Source: Pseudomonadota bacterium (GTDB lineage Bacteria > Pseudomonadota > Alphaproteobacteria > Acetobacterales > Acetobacteraceae). Taken from it: a stretch of 64,000 bases of DNA. Below, piece after piece: positions 20,106 to 28,945 of the stretch. The notes under the pieces are model-generated. The model saw nothing but the letters and a program-made list of their open reading frames with translations, did not search any database and was not told the origin of the DNA. Numbering within the stretch: position 1 is the stretch's first letter; each line of letters begins with the position of its first letter. Where the stretch lies: the NCBI GenBank assembly GCA_021781835.1, contig JAJXWD010000007.1:1-64000 (forward strand). Direction: 5' to 3'. The position numbers were made by a program, and so were the translations under genes.

Positions 20106-21272
20106 ATGTCCGACCCGATTGTGATTGCCGCCGCCGCCCGCACGCCAATGGGCGGGTTTCAGGGCGATTTTACCCCCCTCACCGCTTCCGACCTTGGCGC
20201 CGCGGCGATAAAGGCCGCGCTCTCGCGCGCCGGGCTGGGCGCGGAGGCCGTGGAAGAGGTGGTGTTTGGCAATGTGCTGCCCGCCGGCCAAGGCCAGGCG
20301 CCGGCGCGCCAGGCGGCGCTGAAGGCCGGGTTGCCGCTCGGCGCCGGGGCCACGACCATTAACAAGATGTGCGGCTCTGGGATGAAGGCCGCGATGTTTG
20401 GGCATGACCTGATCAAGGCGGGAAGCGCCGGCATTGTGGTGGCGGGGGGCATGGAGAGCATGACCAACGCGCCTTATTTGCTGGAGAAAGCCCGCGGCGG
20501 CTACCGGCTGGGGCATGGCAAGGTACTTGACCATATGTTCCTGGATGGGCTGGAGGATGCCTATGACAAGGGGCGGCTGATGGGCACTTTCGCCGAGGAT
20601 TGCGCGCAGGCGTACCAATTCACCCGCGCGCAGCAGGATGAGTATGCCATTGCCTCGCTCACGCGCGCGCAGACAGCGATTGAGACCGGGCGGTTTGCCG
20701 GGGAGATTATGCCCGTGACCTTGCCCAAGGGCGGGGTGGTGAGCATCGACGAGCAGCCGGGCAAGGCACGGCTTGATAAAATCCCGACACTCAAGCCCGC
20801 CTTCCGCGAGGGCGGCACGGTGACGGCGGCGAATTCATCCTCGATTTCGGACGGGGCGGCGGCGCTGGTTTTGATGACTGAATCGGAAGCCGCCAAGCGC
20901 GGCATCACGCCACTCGCGCGCATTGTGGGCCATGCCACCCACGCCCAGGAGCCCAGCAAATTCGCTACCGCGCCGATTGGCGCGATTGGCAAGCTTTATG
21001 AGAAAATCGGCTGGCGGGAGGCGGATCTTTACGAAATCAACGAGGCCTTCGCGGTGGTGGCGATGGCGGCGATGCGCGACCTGGATTTGCCCCATGACAT
21101 GGTGAATGTGAATGGCGGGGCGTGCGCGCTGGGGCACCCGATTGGGGCTTCGGGGGCGCGCATTGTGGTAACGCTGCTGGCCGCGCTCAAAGACCGGGGC
21201 TTGAAGCGGGGCGTGGCCGCGCTTTGCATTGGCGGTGGCGAGGCGACGGCCATGGCGGTGGAGCTGATCTGA
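20106..21272 (+). CDS. acetyl-CoA C-acyltransferase (thiolase)
   Basis: Thiolase of 388 residues. The nucleophile is Cys89 in [11 protein letters not shown]; the base His is in [13 protein letters not shown] and the second Cys in [10 protein letters not shown]. It cleaves 3-ketoacyl-CoA or condenses acetyl-CoA; the neighbours argue for a degradative role as the last step of a beta-oxidation-type spiral. Its stop overlaps the acyl-CoA dehydrogenase start (TGATG). Confidence 0.94.
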   Translation: MSDPIVIAAAARTPMGGFQGDFTPLTASDLGAAAIKAALSRAGLGAEAVEEVVFGNVLPAGQGQAPARQAALKAGLPLGAGATTINKMCGSGMKAAMFGHDLIKAGSAGIVVAGGMESMTNAPYLLEKARGGYRLGHGKVLDHMFLDGLEDAYDKGRLMGTFAEDCAQAYQFTRAQQDEYAIASLTRAQTAIETGRFAGEIMPVTLPKGGVVSIDEQPGKARLDKIPTLKPAFREGGTVTAANSSSISDGAAALVLMTESEAAKRGITPLARIVGHATHAQEPSKFATAPIGAIGKLYEKIGWREADLYEINEAFAVVAMAAMRDLDLPHDMVNVNGGACALGHPIGASGARIVVTLLAALKDRGLKRGVAALCIGGGEATAMAVELI

Positions 21273-22402
21273 TGCTGCTGGATGAAATGCACGTCGCGCT
21301 GCGCGACATGGCGCGCGATTTCGCGGCTGAGAAGCTCGCGCCCACCGCGCATAAGCGTGACACCGAGCATGCGTTTCCGCGCGCCGAGCTGGCCGAGATG
21401 GGGGCGCTGGGATTTTTGGGCATGAACGTGCCCGAGGCCTATGGCGGCTCGGATGTCGGGCCGATTGGCTCGGCCTTGGTGATTGAGGAAATTGCCGCGG
21501 GGGATGGCGCGTGCTCGACCATTGTCGCGGTGCATAATTCGGTGGGCTGCGGGCCGATTGTGAAATTTGGCACCGAGGCGCAGAAGCGGGAGTTTCTGCC
21601 CAAGCTGGCCTCGGGCGAGTGGATTGGCGGGTTTGCGCTGACCGAGCCGCAGGCGGGTTCGGATGCTTCGGAGATCAAGACCCGGGCACGGCGGGAGGGC
21701 GACCATTATATCATCAACGGCTCGAAACAATTCATCACCTCGGGCAAAAATGGCGATGTGATCATTTTGTTCGCGGTGACCGACCCGGACGCCGGCAAGA
21801 AGGGGATTTCGGCTTTTATTGTGCCGACCAATACGCCCGGCTACCGGGTGGTGCGGGTGGAGACCAAGCTTGGCCAGCATTCATCGGACACCTGCCAGCT
21901 GGCGTTTGACGACATGGTGATTCCGGCCGCGCTGCGGTTGGGCGCGGAGGGCGAGGGCTACAAGATCGCGCTTTCGAACCTTGAAGGCGGGCGCATTGGC
22001 ATTGCCGCGCAGGCGGTGGGCATGGCGCGCGCGGCATTTGAGGCGGCGCGCGATTATGCCGCCGAGCGCAAGGCGTTTGGCAAGGTGATTGCCGAGCATC
22101 AGGCGGTGGGGTTCAGGCTGGCCTCGATGGCGACCGAAATTGAGGCCGCGCGGCAACTGGTGCTGCATGCCGCCAGCCTGCGCGAGGCCGGGCTGCCCTG
22201 CCTGACGCAGGCCTGCATGGCCAAGCTGTTTGCCTCGGAAATGGCGGAGCGCGTGGTTTCGAACGCCGTGCAGATTTTTGGCGGCAATGGCTATATCGCC
22301 GATTATCCGGTCGAGCGGATTTATCGGGATGTGCGGGTGTGCCAGATTTATGAGGGCACGAGCGATATTCAGCGCATGGTGATTGCGCGCGCCGTGAGCT
22401 GA
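21272..22402 (+). CDS. acyl-CoA dehydrogenase
   Basis: FAD-dependent acyl-CoA dehydrogenase of 376 residues. Visible features are [13 protein letters not shown], the [14 protein letters not shown] segment, [17 protein letters not shown] and the catalytic glutamate in [12 protein letters not shown], as in short- and branched-chain acyl-CoA dehydrogenases. It would make the 2-enoyl-CoA. An enoyl-CoA hydratase is not present in the cluster. The start is the ATG overlapping the thiolase stop. Confidence 0.94.
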   Translation: MLLDEMHVALRDMARDFAAEKLAPTAHKRDTEHAFPRAELAEMGALGFLGMNVPEAYGGSDVGPIGSALVIEEIAAGDGACSTIVAVHNSVGCGPIVKFGTEAQKREFLPKLASGEWIGGFALTEPQAGSDASEIKTRARREGDHYIINGSKQFITSGKNGDVIILFAVTDPDAGKKGISAFIVPTNTPGYRVVRVETKLGQHSSDTCQLAFDDMVIPAALRLGAEGEGYKIALSNLEGGRIGIAAQAVGMARAAFEAARDYAAERKAFGKVIAEHQAVGFRLASMATEIEAARQLVLHAASLREAGLPCLTQACMAKLFASEMAERVVSNAVQIFGGNGYIADYPVERIYRDVRVCQIYEGTSDIQRMVIARAVS

Positions 22403-22411
22403 GGAGACCGC

Positions 22412-23503
22412 ATGGGACCGCTGCATGGGCTGAAGGTGCTGGAATTCGCGGGGCTGGGGCCTGGGCCGTTCGCCTGCATGGTGCTGGCCGATCTGGGCGC
22501 GGATGTGCTCAAGCTCGAGCGGGGGGCGGGGCCGAATGTGCTGGGGCTGGAGGCGGATTTCATGGAGCGCGGGCGGCGCTCGCTGGTGGTGGATTTGAAA
22601 ACCCCCGAGGGCCAGGACACCGCCAGGGCGCTCGCCGCCAAGGCCGATGTGCTGGTGGAGGGGTTTCGCCCCGGCGTGATGGAACGGCTGGGGCTGGGGC
22701 CCGAGGCGCTGTGCGCGGCCAACCCCGGGCTGGTTTATGCGCGCATGACCGGTTGGGGCCAGACAGGGCCGCTCAGCCACACGGCCGGGCATGATATTAC
22801 CTATCTGGCGCTGACCGGGGCGCTGCACGCCATTGGCCCGCACGACCAGCCTTTGCCGCCGCTCAATCTGGTGGGGGATTTTGGCGGCGGCTCGATGTTT
22901 TTGATCACCGGCATTCTGGCCGCGCTGTTTGAGCGCCAGCGCTCGGGGCGCGGCCAGGTGGTGGATGGCGCCATTACCGATGGCACCGCCGTGCTGATGG
23001 CCATGATCTACGCCATGAAGGCCGAAGGCAAATGGCGCGATGAACGGGCGGCCAATATGCTCGATGGCGGGGCGGCGATTTATGGCACCTATAAATGCGC
23101 CGATGGCCGGCATGTGGCCATTGCGCCGATGGAGCGGAAGTTTTTTGAGAGTTTCGCGGCGCGGCTGGGGCTGGAGGCGGCGCACTGGCCCGACCACATG
23201 GATGCCACCCGCCAGGCCGAACTGCGCGCCCAGCTGACGGCGCTGTTTGCCACCCGCCCGCGCGATGAATGGTGCGCCTTGTTTGAGGGCAGCGATGGCT
23301 GCGTGGCGCCGGTGCTCTCGCTCGAAGAGGCGCCGGCGCACCCGCATAATGTGGCGCGGGGGGCTTATATCGCCCCGGGCGGGGTGGTGCAGCCGGGCAT
23401 CGCGCCGCATTTTTCGCGCTCGGTGCCAGAGGCGCCACGGCCGCGCCCGGCGCCTGGCGAAGGCGGGGCGGCGGCGCGGCGCGCGTGGCTGGGGGAAGGA
23501 TGA
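22412..23503 (+). CDS. CaiB/BaiF family protein, alpha-methylacyl-CoA racemase-like
   Basis: Family III CoA-transferase fold, 363 residues. [17 protein letters not shown] and [11 protein letters not shown] hold the His and Asp pair that act as acid/base in alpha-methylacyl-CoA racemase (AMACR), so racemisation of 2-methylacyl-CoA is likelier than CoA transfer. With the HSD10-like SDR and an acyl-CoA dehydrogenase this points to a branched-chain acyl-CoA substrate. It is the last gene of the cluster; a repeat and a perfect hairpin follow. Confidence 0.86.
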   Translation: MGPLHGLKVLEFAGLGPGPFACMVLADLGADVLKLERGAGPNVLGLEADFMERGRRSLVVDLKTPEGQDTARALAAKADVLVEGFRPGVMERLGLGPEALCAANPGLVYARMTGWGQTGPLSHTAGHDITYLALTGALHAIGPHDQPLPPLNLVGDFGGGSMFLITGILAALFERQRSGRGQVVDGAITDGTAVLMAMIYAMKAEGKWRDERAANMLDGGAAIYGTYKCADGRHVAIAPMERKFFESFAARLGLEAAHWPDHMDATRQAELRAQLTALFATRPRDEWCALFEGSDGCVAPVLSLEEAPAHPHNVARGAYIAPGGVVQPGIAPHFSRSVPEAPRPRPAPGEGGAAARRAWLGEG

Positions 23504-23551
23504 ATTTGCCGGCGGGCGCGGTGCCGCGCGCGTGAAAAACTCTTTTATTTC

Positions 23552-23620
23552 GCGCGCGGCCGCCCCACCAACCCCACGCGCATATATTGCGCGCGTGGCC
23601 GCCCCACCAACCCCACGCGC
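23552..23620. repeat. 24-bp direct repeat, two copies, 39-bp period
   Basis: The 24-nt sequence beginning GGCCGCCCCACC and ending CCCCACGCGC occurs at 23558-23581 and again, identical, at 23597-23620; each copy is preceded by GCGCGC. A diverged single copy (CAACCAACCCCACGC) lies at 52248-52263, also next to a GTCAGCC hairpin. This suggests a dispersed intergenic repeat family. Confidence 0.8.
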
Positions 23621-23650
23621 AGACCAGTCAGCCTGAGGGCTGACTGGTCT
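23621..23650. terminator. perfect 13-bp hairpin between convergent genes
   Basis: AGACCAGTCAGCC and GGCTGACTGGTCT form a perfect 13-bp stem around TGAG. It lies between the convergent CaiB-type gene and dmpP and could end transcription from both sides, although only short A/T runs flank it. The core GTCAGCC-N4-GGCTGAC is shared with the hairpin at 52266-52295. Confidence 0.75.
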
Positions 23651-23666
23651 AAAAGCTTTGATGTTT

Positions 23667-24728
23667 TTACAGGTTTTTGAAGAGCGGGCTGCGGGATTTC
23701 TTCTCGGCGTCGGCCGCGGTGAGGAAGCGCTCGGTGATGATGTGCTTCTCGAACAGGCGCCCGCGCATGAGGCTGTTGACGCAGGCCTCGATCATGACCG
23801 GCGGGCCGCAGAGATAGGCGGTGAGCCCTTCGAAATTGCCGCCATAGAGGGTTTCGGCAACCTCGTGCACGAAACCGCGCGCCCCTGGCCAGCCACTCTC
23901 GGCGGGCTCCGAGGAGAGCGCCGGCACATAGCGGAAATTGGCGTGCCTTGCCGCCAGCGCGGTGAATTCCTCGACGCCGTAAAGATCGGCCTGGGTGCGC
24001 ACGCCATGGATGAGCGTGATGGGCTGATCATAGCCTTCGGCCAGCAGATCGAGGATCATGGAGCGCGGGCTGGATACGCCGGTGCCGCCGCCCAGAAACA
24101 GCAGCGGCCCGCCACGAGATTTGCGCACGAAAAACCGGCCATAGGGACCAGAGAGCTTGATGGAGTCGCCCTCTTTTAGAACATCGAAGATATAGCCTGT
24201 GCCTTTGCCGTTTGGCACGCGGCGGATCTGAAGCTCTACGGCGCCGTTATCGGACGGGGCGTTGGCGATGGAGAAGGCGCGCGTGCCCTCTATGCCCGGC
24301 AAGGTGATGTTGACATATTGCCCGGCCTGGAAATCCATGGGGCCGTTTTCGAGGCGCAGCCTGAGGCCTTTGACATCGCCCGTGAGCGGGGTGATGGTTT
24401 CGACCTTGGTGGAAAAATCGCGGATGGGGATGCGCCGCTGGTCGGGCTCCTCCTCGATGTCCGCTTCGATTTCGCAATCACCCTTCAGCTTTGCCGTGCA
24501 GGCCAGGGCCCGGCCCTCGGCACGCTCAAAATCCATCAATGCGAAGGATGAGGCATCGGCATGGTCGATTTCGCCATCGAGCACCGTGATCTTGCAGGTG
24601 CCGCACAGGCCATGGCCGCATGCGTAAGGCAGATAGATACCCTGGCGCAGGCAGGCGTCGAGGATCGTTTGATCCTCGGCAACCTCGATGCGCTCGCCTA
24701 AAGGTTCGATGACGAGCTGGTGGGTCAT
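23667..24728 (-). CDS. dmpP: phenol hydroxylase reductase component P5
   Basis: Electron-transfer component that passes electrons from NADH through FAD and a [2Fe-2S] centre to the hydroxylase. The protein has 353 residues. Plant-type ferredoxin cysteines are C37, C42, C45 and C77 (YACGHGLCGTCK; ACTAK). The FAD domain has RAFSIANAPSDN, and the NAD domain LFLGGGTGVSSPRSMILDLL and AYLCGPPVMIEACV, all typical of DmpP. It is the last gene of the operon, 3 nt after dmpO. Confidence 0.95.
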   Translation of the reverse strand: MTHQLVIEPLGERIEVAEDQTILDACLRQGIYLPYACGHGLCGTCKITVLDGEIDHADASSFALMDFERAEGRALACTAKLKGDCEIEADIEEEPDQRRIPIRDFSTKVETITPLTGDVKGLRLRLENGPMDFQAGQYVNITLPGIEGTRAFSIANAPSDNGAVELQIRRVPNGKGTGYIFDVLKEGDSIKLSGPYGRFFVRKSRGGPLLFLGGGTGVSSPRSMILDLLAEGYDQPITLIHGVRTQADLYGVEEFTALAARHANFRYVPALSSEPAESGWPGARGFVHEVAETLYGGNFEGLTAYLCGPPVMIEACVNSLMRGRLFEKHIITERFLTAADAEKKSRSPLFKNL

Positions 24729-24731
24729 GTC

Positions 24732-25097
24732 TCAGTGTCCCGTTTCGCCGTGGAGGCCTGGCGTCCAGAAGCGGACCACCGATTTGTGATCGATGTTGTT
24801 GGCTTCGAGGGATGCGTTGAAGTCGGGCTTCACCTTCACGTTGTTGATCATCCACTCGGCCGCTGACCAGTCGATATGGGCGGCGTCGGGGTGGGGGGCG
24901 TAATGGGGGGCGATGACCTCGCTCACCAGCGCGCCGAAGGGCATGGCGGGCGGCAAGGGAAAGGCGAGCGGCGCACAGAAGAAGAGATGCTCCTCCCAAT
25001 GCACATAAACCATGATGTTGCCGTGATAGCTCGCGCGCGTGTCGCGCGGGCCGGTTTTGGCGGCATAGTCTTGGTTATCAAGGGCGACGACGGACAT
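24732..25097 (-). CDS. dmpO: phenol hydroxylase component P4 (gamma subunit)
   Basis: Small oxygenase subunit of the (alpha-beta-gamma)2 phenol hydroxylase, 121 residues. The DmpO hallmark NIMVYVHWEEHLFFCAPLAFPLPPAMPFGALV covers residues 28-59, and the end reads like the family (VVRFWTPGL). GGAGGAAATA precedes the ATG. It is separated from dmpN by 57 nt holding an 8-bp hairpin. Confidence 0.94.
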   Translation of the reverse strand: MSVVALDNQDYAAKTGPRDTRASYHGNIMVYVHWEEHLFFCAPLAFPLPPAMPFGALVSEVIAPHYAPHPDAAHIDWSAAEWMINNVKVKPDFNASLEANNIDHKSVVRFWTPGLHGETGH

Positions 25098-25118
25098 TAT
25101 TTCCTCCGCTTTGAGAGA

Positions 25119-25138
25119 CCCGGCGCCGGAGCGCCGGG
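25119..25138 (-). promoter_or_regulatory. intercistronic hairpin between dmpN and dmpO
   Basis: CCCGGCGC and GCGCCGGG pair perfectly (8 bp) around a 4-nt loop, 16 nt after the dmpN stop. No T-run follows on the transcript, so it probably stabilises or processes the mRNA, or attenuates expression of dmpO and dmpP, rather than ending transcription. Confidence 0.55.
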
Positions 25139-25154
25139 GTTTGATCTTGAAAAT

Positions 25155-26672
25155 TCAGCTCGCGGCCTTGACTTTATCCGCGTGCCATTCGTTCCACAGG
25201 GCTTCATCCGGCGAGCCGGCATAGTCCATGTTATCGACGCCGAATTTGAGATTATACCAGTTCAGCACATCGGGCACGGTGGGGCCGCCGCAATTGCCCT
25301 GGAAGATCTGCTGCACGGGCATCCAGGCCTGGATGTATTTTTCCGGCTCGTTGTCGAAGATGTCTTTGCAGCCATCCGAGCAGAAATGATAACGCTGGCC
25401 GCCATGCTGCGTCTCGCGGAAGCAGATGGTGTTCGGGTCTCCGGGCTCGGTATAGACCATCGGGATCTGGCAGGTCTGGCAAAGCTGGACGAGCGCGCCA
25501 TTATAGAAACGCTTGCCCTCTTTATCCATCTTGGCCCACTGCTCCCAGCGCGGACGATAATATTTATCGAACGTGTTGGGGTATTTCTCGGAGAGCCAGT
25601 CGAGATGCTCGTTATCGGGCATCCAGGTGTGGAAGGGCGCGGCATGGGTGTATTGGTAGAAGGTGCACCAGTTTTGATGCGAGATGTGCTCGGCCTCGGC
25701 CGTGGCGATTTCGGCGCCCTTGGGCATTTTGAGGCCATAGCGGGCGAGATCCTGGAACAGCGCGCCGCCGGCTTCGGTGAAGTAGATGTCCCAGGCTTCC
25801 TTCCAGCTCATCACCTTCTTGGGCAGCATATAGTCCATCATCATGGCGACAATGCCGAGCAGGCGATGGCCGCGCCAGAACCATTTATCGACCCATTTCT
25901 GCACGATGGGCAGATTGTCGGGGTGCTGCTCGAGCAGGAACTTGATGACCTCGATGCCGAGCGTCATGTGCCGGCTTTCATCGGACTGCGCCGAGAAGCC
26001 GAACGTGACGGTGGACATGTCGCCATTATAGGCGGCGCCCGACATGAAGGGCACGAACAAAAGATTGGTGAGCACGTATTCGAACGAGAAACCGACCGCG
26101 ATCATGAACTCGAAGGGACCGGCGGTGCGGGCATCGTCGAAGAAGCTCTTGGGCACAGAGAGATACCACACGCGGTCATGCATGTGGGGAAACTCTGAGA
26201 GACCATCGAAATATTTGTTGAAATGGCTGATGGTGTGGATCTGCGTCTGGACGTGGCGCAGCTCGTCGATCGACTGCATCTGGCAGGCGACGCGGGTGCC
26301 AGAGCCGCGCAGATGGCGGCCCGTGAAGGCGAAGCCACGATGGGCCGCGTATTCGAGGGGCGACACGCCGGTGAGGAACAGCTTCAAGACGTTGGCGTAA
26401 CGGGCATCGGAGATGCCGGTCTGGCCGTTATTCTGGGCGAAGCTGTCGAGCACGGCGTAGAGCTTGCGCTCCTTTTCGGCCTGGAACTTCCAGTAGGCAT
26501 CCATGGTCAGGCGGAAGGGATCTTCCCAGGCCGACCAATCCTTGATCTTGATGCCCTCGAACTGATCATAGGGGAAGACCTTGTCCATCGGCTGATAGGT
26601 GGTTTCCCAGTCGAGCCCGCGCGTCATGTGTTCATAACGCTGGCGCAGGCCAAGTTTCTTGGTTCCGCTCAT
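25155..26672 (-). CDS. dmpN: phenol hydroxylase alpha subunit P3 (diiron oxygenase)
   Basis: Catalytic large subunit of the soluble diiron phenol hydroxylase, which turns phenol into catechol. The protein has 505 residues, as in DmpN. The two E-x-x-H iron motifs are visible as IDELRHVQ (about residues 134-141) and SDESRHMT (about 230-237). The C-terminal part carries the YHS-like zinc segment CQIPMVYTEPGDPN through YHFCSDGCKDIFDNEPEKY. Dmp-type rather than toluene- or propane-monooxygenase identity is supported by the surrounding P0-P5 gene order. Confidence 0.96.
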   Translation of the reverse strand: MSGTKKLGLRQRYEHMTRGLDWETTYQPMDKVFPYDQFEGIKIKDWSAWEDPFRLTMDAYWKFQAEKERKLYAVLDSFAQNNGQTGISDARYANVLKLFLTGVSPLEYAAHRGFAFTGRHLRGSGTRVACQMQSIDELRHVQTQIHTISHFNKYFDGLSEFPHMHDRVWYLSVPKSFFDDARTAGPFEFMIAVGFSFEYVLTNLLFVPFMSGAAYNGDMSTVTFGFSAQSDESRHMTLGIEVIKFLLEQHPDNLPIVQKWVDKWFWRGHRLLGIVAMMMDYMLPKKVMSWKEAWDIYFTEAGGALFQDLARYGLKMPKGAEIATAEAEHISHQNWCTFYQYTHAAPFHTWMPDNEHLDWLSEKYPNTFDKYYRPRWEQWAKMDKEGKRFYNGALVQLCQTCQIPMVYTEPGDPNTICFRETQHGGQRYHFCSDGCKDIFDNEPEKYIQAWMPVQQIFQGNCGGPTVPDVLNWYNLKFGVDNMDYAGSPDEALWNEWHADKVKAAS

Positions 26673-26690
26673 TTTATGCTCCCTCAGGTT

Positions 26691-26963
26691 TCAGTGGCGC
26701 CAGCTCAGGGTGAAGTAATCATCGTCCTCGTCGAGGTTTCCGGCCATCGAGATCAGCACGAGGTGAAGCTCCTGCAAATTCCAGGGACGGCCCAGACGCT
26801 CCTCGACCGAGGCGCGGTTGACGGTGATCTTGCCTTCGCAATCGAGCTTGATGGCGCCGGGCATGGTGAGAATCTTCACGCCGGGATTATCGGCGATGAT
26901 GCTGTCGATGACCGGGCGGGCATCGTCGTTTTGCATCAGGGTAATGGAGGCGAGTTGCGACAT
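26691..26963 (-). CDS. dmpM: phenol hydroxylase effector protein P2
   Basis: Cofactor-free coupling protein of 90 residues that binds the hydroxylase and is needed for turnover. Family landmarks are VGITLMxNDDARPVI-like sequence (ITLMQNDDARPVID), IKLDCEGKITVNRASVEERLGRPWNLQELHLVLISMAGNLDEDDDYFTLSW in segments. It lies 16 nt after dmpL and 18 nt before dmpN. Confidence 0.94.
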   Translation of the reverse strand: MSQLASITLMQNDDARPVIDSIIADNPGVKILTMPGAIKLDCEGKITVNRASVEERLGRPWNLQELHLVLISMAGNLDEDDDYFTLSWRH

Positions 26964-26979
26964 GTTTCCGGGTCCTTGT

Positions 26980-27972
26980 TCAAATCACCAAGCCGAGGCC
27001 TGCGGCTTTTTTGAGCGCCGCCGCGCCGGCCGCTTCGGCCGCCGCGCCGTTATCGCCGAGCAGCGCGGCCGAGAGCGGCTTCGCCGCCGCCACGGCACGT
27101 ACGATCCCGTTTTTGGCCCAGCCCGAGATGAGCGCCTTGTTGTCCTCGGATTCGGCGGCCACGGTCTTGATGACCGCATCTGACCAGCGGCTTTCATCGG
27201 TCAGCCAGTCGGTCATGAACTCCGAGATCAGCGACACCGGCATGCCGGCATCCTTCCAGGCGGGCTCCATGGCTTTGTAGTACATGGCGAACAGCACGCC
27301 ATTCACCCCCAGCGCCTGGGCGGTGAAGAGCGCGAACCAGTCGCGCTCGACGAAGGTGTCTTCTATGAGTTTTCTGGTTTCCTGCCACATCGGGTCGAAG
27401 AGCCAGCTTTGCTTGGCCTCGTCGAGCGAGGCGCCGGTCTGGCCATCGAGCACCAGCCCGATGCGCGAGATGATCTGCGCGATGCCCAGATGATCCATGG
27501 CGGAGAACATGAAGGGCGCGGTGACCGCCGTGCCATAGCCGCGATGGCAGGCCTCGGACATGTTCATGTTGCTGCCCCAATGAAGATGACGCAGCGGCAG
27601 CAGGCCGTGCTTGATGGCCGCCTGTGCCTCGCCCGAGGCCTTGGTGAGCAGACCACGATCATCGACGAAGGTGAAATTGCGCTCGACCGCCTGATTCATG
27701 TTGGCGCGCGCGATGTTGTAGGTGGCGTAGTAATATTGGCGCGGGTCCATGGGCTTGTACCAGTCGGCCATTTTCACCGCGGTCTTGCCGAGATCGTACT
27801 GCCAGAATTCCGGCTCCCACAGGGGCTTGTAGTGGAAATTCTCGGTCGCCTGGACGTCGTAGGTGGCCTCCTGGTAGCGCGAGGCGGGTTTGTCTTCACC
27901 GAAGCGGCGCGCGATGTGGGCGAATGTATGACGTTTTGGCTCGAGATTGATTGTTTTGATTTGAACGCTCAT
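26980..27972 (-). CDS. dmpL: phenol hydroxylase beta subunit P1
   Basis: Structural beta subunit of the diiron hydroxylase, 330 residues, homologous to the alpha subunit but without iron ligands. Recognisable stretches are RRFGEDKPASRYQEATYDVQ, NFHYKPLWEP, WYKPMDPRQYYYATYN and WGSNMNMSEACHRGYGT. The ATG at MSVQIKT is used, preceded by the strong AAGGAGG site; an upstream in-frame start lacks support. Confidence 0.95.
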   Translation of the reverse strand: MSVQIKTINLEPKRHTFAHIARRFGEDKPASRYQEATYDVQATENFHYKPLWEPEFWQYDLGKTAVKMADWYKPMDPRQYYYATYNIARANMNQAVERNFTFVDDRGLLTKASGEAQAAIKHGLLPLRHLHWGSNMNMSEACHRGYGTAVTAPFMFSAMDHLGIAQIISRIGLVLDGQTGASLDEAKQSWLFDPMWQETRKLIEDTFVERDWFALFTAQALGVNGVLFAMYYKAMEPAWKDAGMPVSLISEFMTDWLTDESRWSDAVIKTVAAESEDNKALISGWAKNGIVRAVAAAKPLSAALLGDNGAAAEAAGAAALKKAAGLGLVI

Positions 27973-28041
27973 GCTTCCTCCTTGCCACGGCCGCGCCATC
28001 GCGCCGCGGGTGTTGTTTTGGTGGGGCAGGCCCGCGCGGCG

Positions 28042-28332
28042 TTACGTCTCGACGCGGCGCAGCAATCCGGGATGGCCGGCACGCCAGGCCACGCGGTCAA
28101 CGTCGGCGGCCAGGGCTTCATCGGGCTGGAGGATGATCGCGCCCCGGGCCTCGCAGAATTCCTTCAGCGCCTTGGGCGATAAAATCAATTCCACCGCCAG
28201 CGTGCCATCGCCCAGCGAATATTCGAACTCAACGTAACGCCCCAGCCTGGTGCCAAGAATGCGGACATAGGCCTGAGGGATGTCCGGCGCGCCGGGCGCG
28301 CCACCCTCATCCGGGGGATGCCGGCTTGCCAT
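28042..28332 (-). CDS. dmpK: phenol hydroxylase assembly protein P0
   Basis: Small first protein of Dmp-type operons, 96 residues, thought to help insert iron or assemble the hydroxylase. Typical residues are YVRILGTRLGRYVEFEYSLGDGTLAVELI. The N-terminus is Pro/Gly-rich and may be disordered. It is the promoter-proximal gene of the operon, with a good AGGAGG site 9 nt before the ATG and about 490 nt of leader if the sigma-54 promoter is used. Confidence 0.9.
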   Translation of the reverse strand: MASRHPPDEGGAPGAPDIPQAYVRILGTRLGRYVEFEYSLGDGTLAVELILSPKALKEFCEARGAIILQPDEALAADVDRVAWRAGHPGLLRRVET

Positions 28333-28392
28333 CTTGTATGATCCTCCTGCGGTACGGGCCTGGAATTTTAAGCGGCCTCTGTTAGCTCGCGC

Positions 28393-28421
28393 ACACTAGG
28401 AAACTTCCCTCCTTTCGTCAA
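28393..28421 (-). promoter_or_regulatory. candidate sigma-70 promoter before dmpK
   Basis: On the minus strand TTGACG (28416-28421) and TAGTGT (28393-28398) stand 17 bp apart. The -35 box matches five of six consensus bases; the -10 box is weak. If real, it gives a leader of about 55 nt to dmpK, in contrast to the distant sigma-54 promoter. Confidence 0.35.
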
Positions 28422-28830
28422 CCATAATTTCGAGATTTTTTAACGTCACGAAATTCAAGAGGATTTACCGCAAATTGAATTACGATGTGTTAATATTGAT
28501 ATGCGCGCGACAGCACCGCGCTCGGCATCATTTTTTGTGATGCACGAAAATATGCTGTTATTCGCAAAATATTTTAAAACAACCAAATCACCGCCAGAAC
28601 ATGGCGGCGCTGTGGCGGCGTATTGGACACTCACCCTTATTTAATATTGTTATCGAAACTTTTCTCCTGGTTTCGTTGCCTATTCGATGCGCATGTTTCC
28701 CTGCCCGGATACGCCGCGCCGGCGGCATTTCGCGGTGCACATATCATCTCCCTGAGCGGTCCACGATCTGGCTTCCATTTCCCTCGCATACACCCTTTTA
28801 TGATCTGGGCGGTTATCCGCGGCATGAGAA

Positions 28831-28846
28831 AGCAAGAGCCATGCCA
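28831..28846 (-). promoter_or_regulatory. sigma-54 promoter for the phenol hydroxylase operon
   Basis: The minus strand reads TGGCATGGCTCTTGCT, against the consensus TGGCACG-N4-TTGCW. Eleven of twelve defined positions match, with exact GG/GC spacing and a T before the -24 box. Transcription would begin near 28820 and run toward dmpK. The divergent gene encodes the matching sigma-54 activator, and two activator sites lie 86 and 118 bp upstream. Confidence 0.75.
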
Positions 28847-28897
28847 AACAAAAAACGGCCCCGCGGCTGGGGTTGCGGGCACGCCTGACAGGCGGGG

Positions 28898-28945
28898 ATG
28901 ATGTTTTGATCAAGCGCGCGCCCGGGCGCTTGAGATTTTCATCAA
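28898..28945. promoter_or_regulatory. two DmpR/XylR-type upstream activator sites
   Basis: ATGATGTTTTGATCAA (28898-28913) and TTGAGATTTTCATCAA (28930-28945) match the 16-bp TTGA-N8-TCAA palindrome bound by XylR/DmpR proteins; the first has A in place of the first T. Their centres are 32 bp apart, about three helical turns, as expected for cooperative binding. They lie 88-136 bp before the regulator start codon, so self-regulation is possible. Confidence 0.65.

Noticed and set aside
23667-28332. Propane or toluene monooxygenase instead of phenol hydroxylase
   Set aside because: Six components in P0-P5 order, DmpM/DmpO/DmpP hallmarks and a DmpR-type regulator favour phenol hydroxylase.
28601-28615. 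ATGGCGG...TGGCGG as a plus-strand sigma-54 promoter
   Set aside because: The -12 element lacks TTGC and the site points into no near gene.
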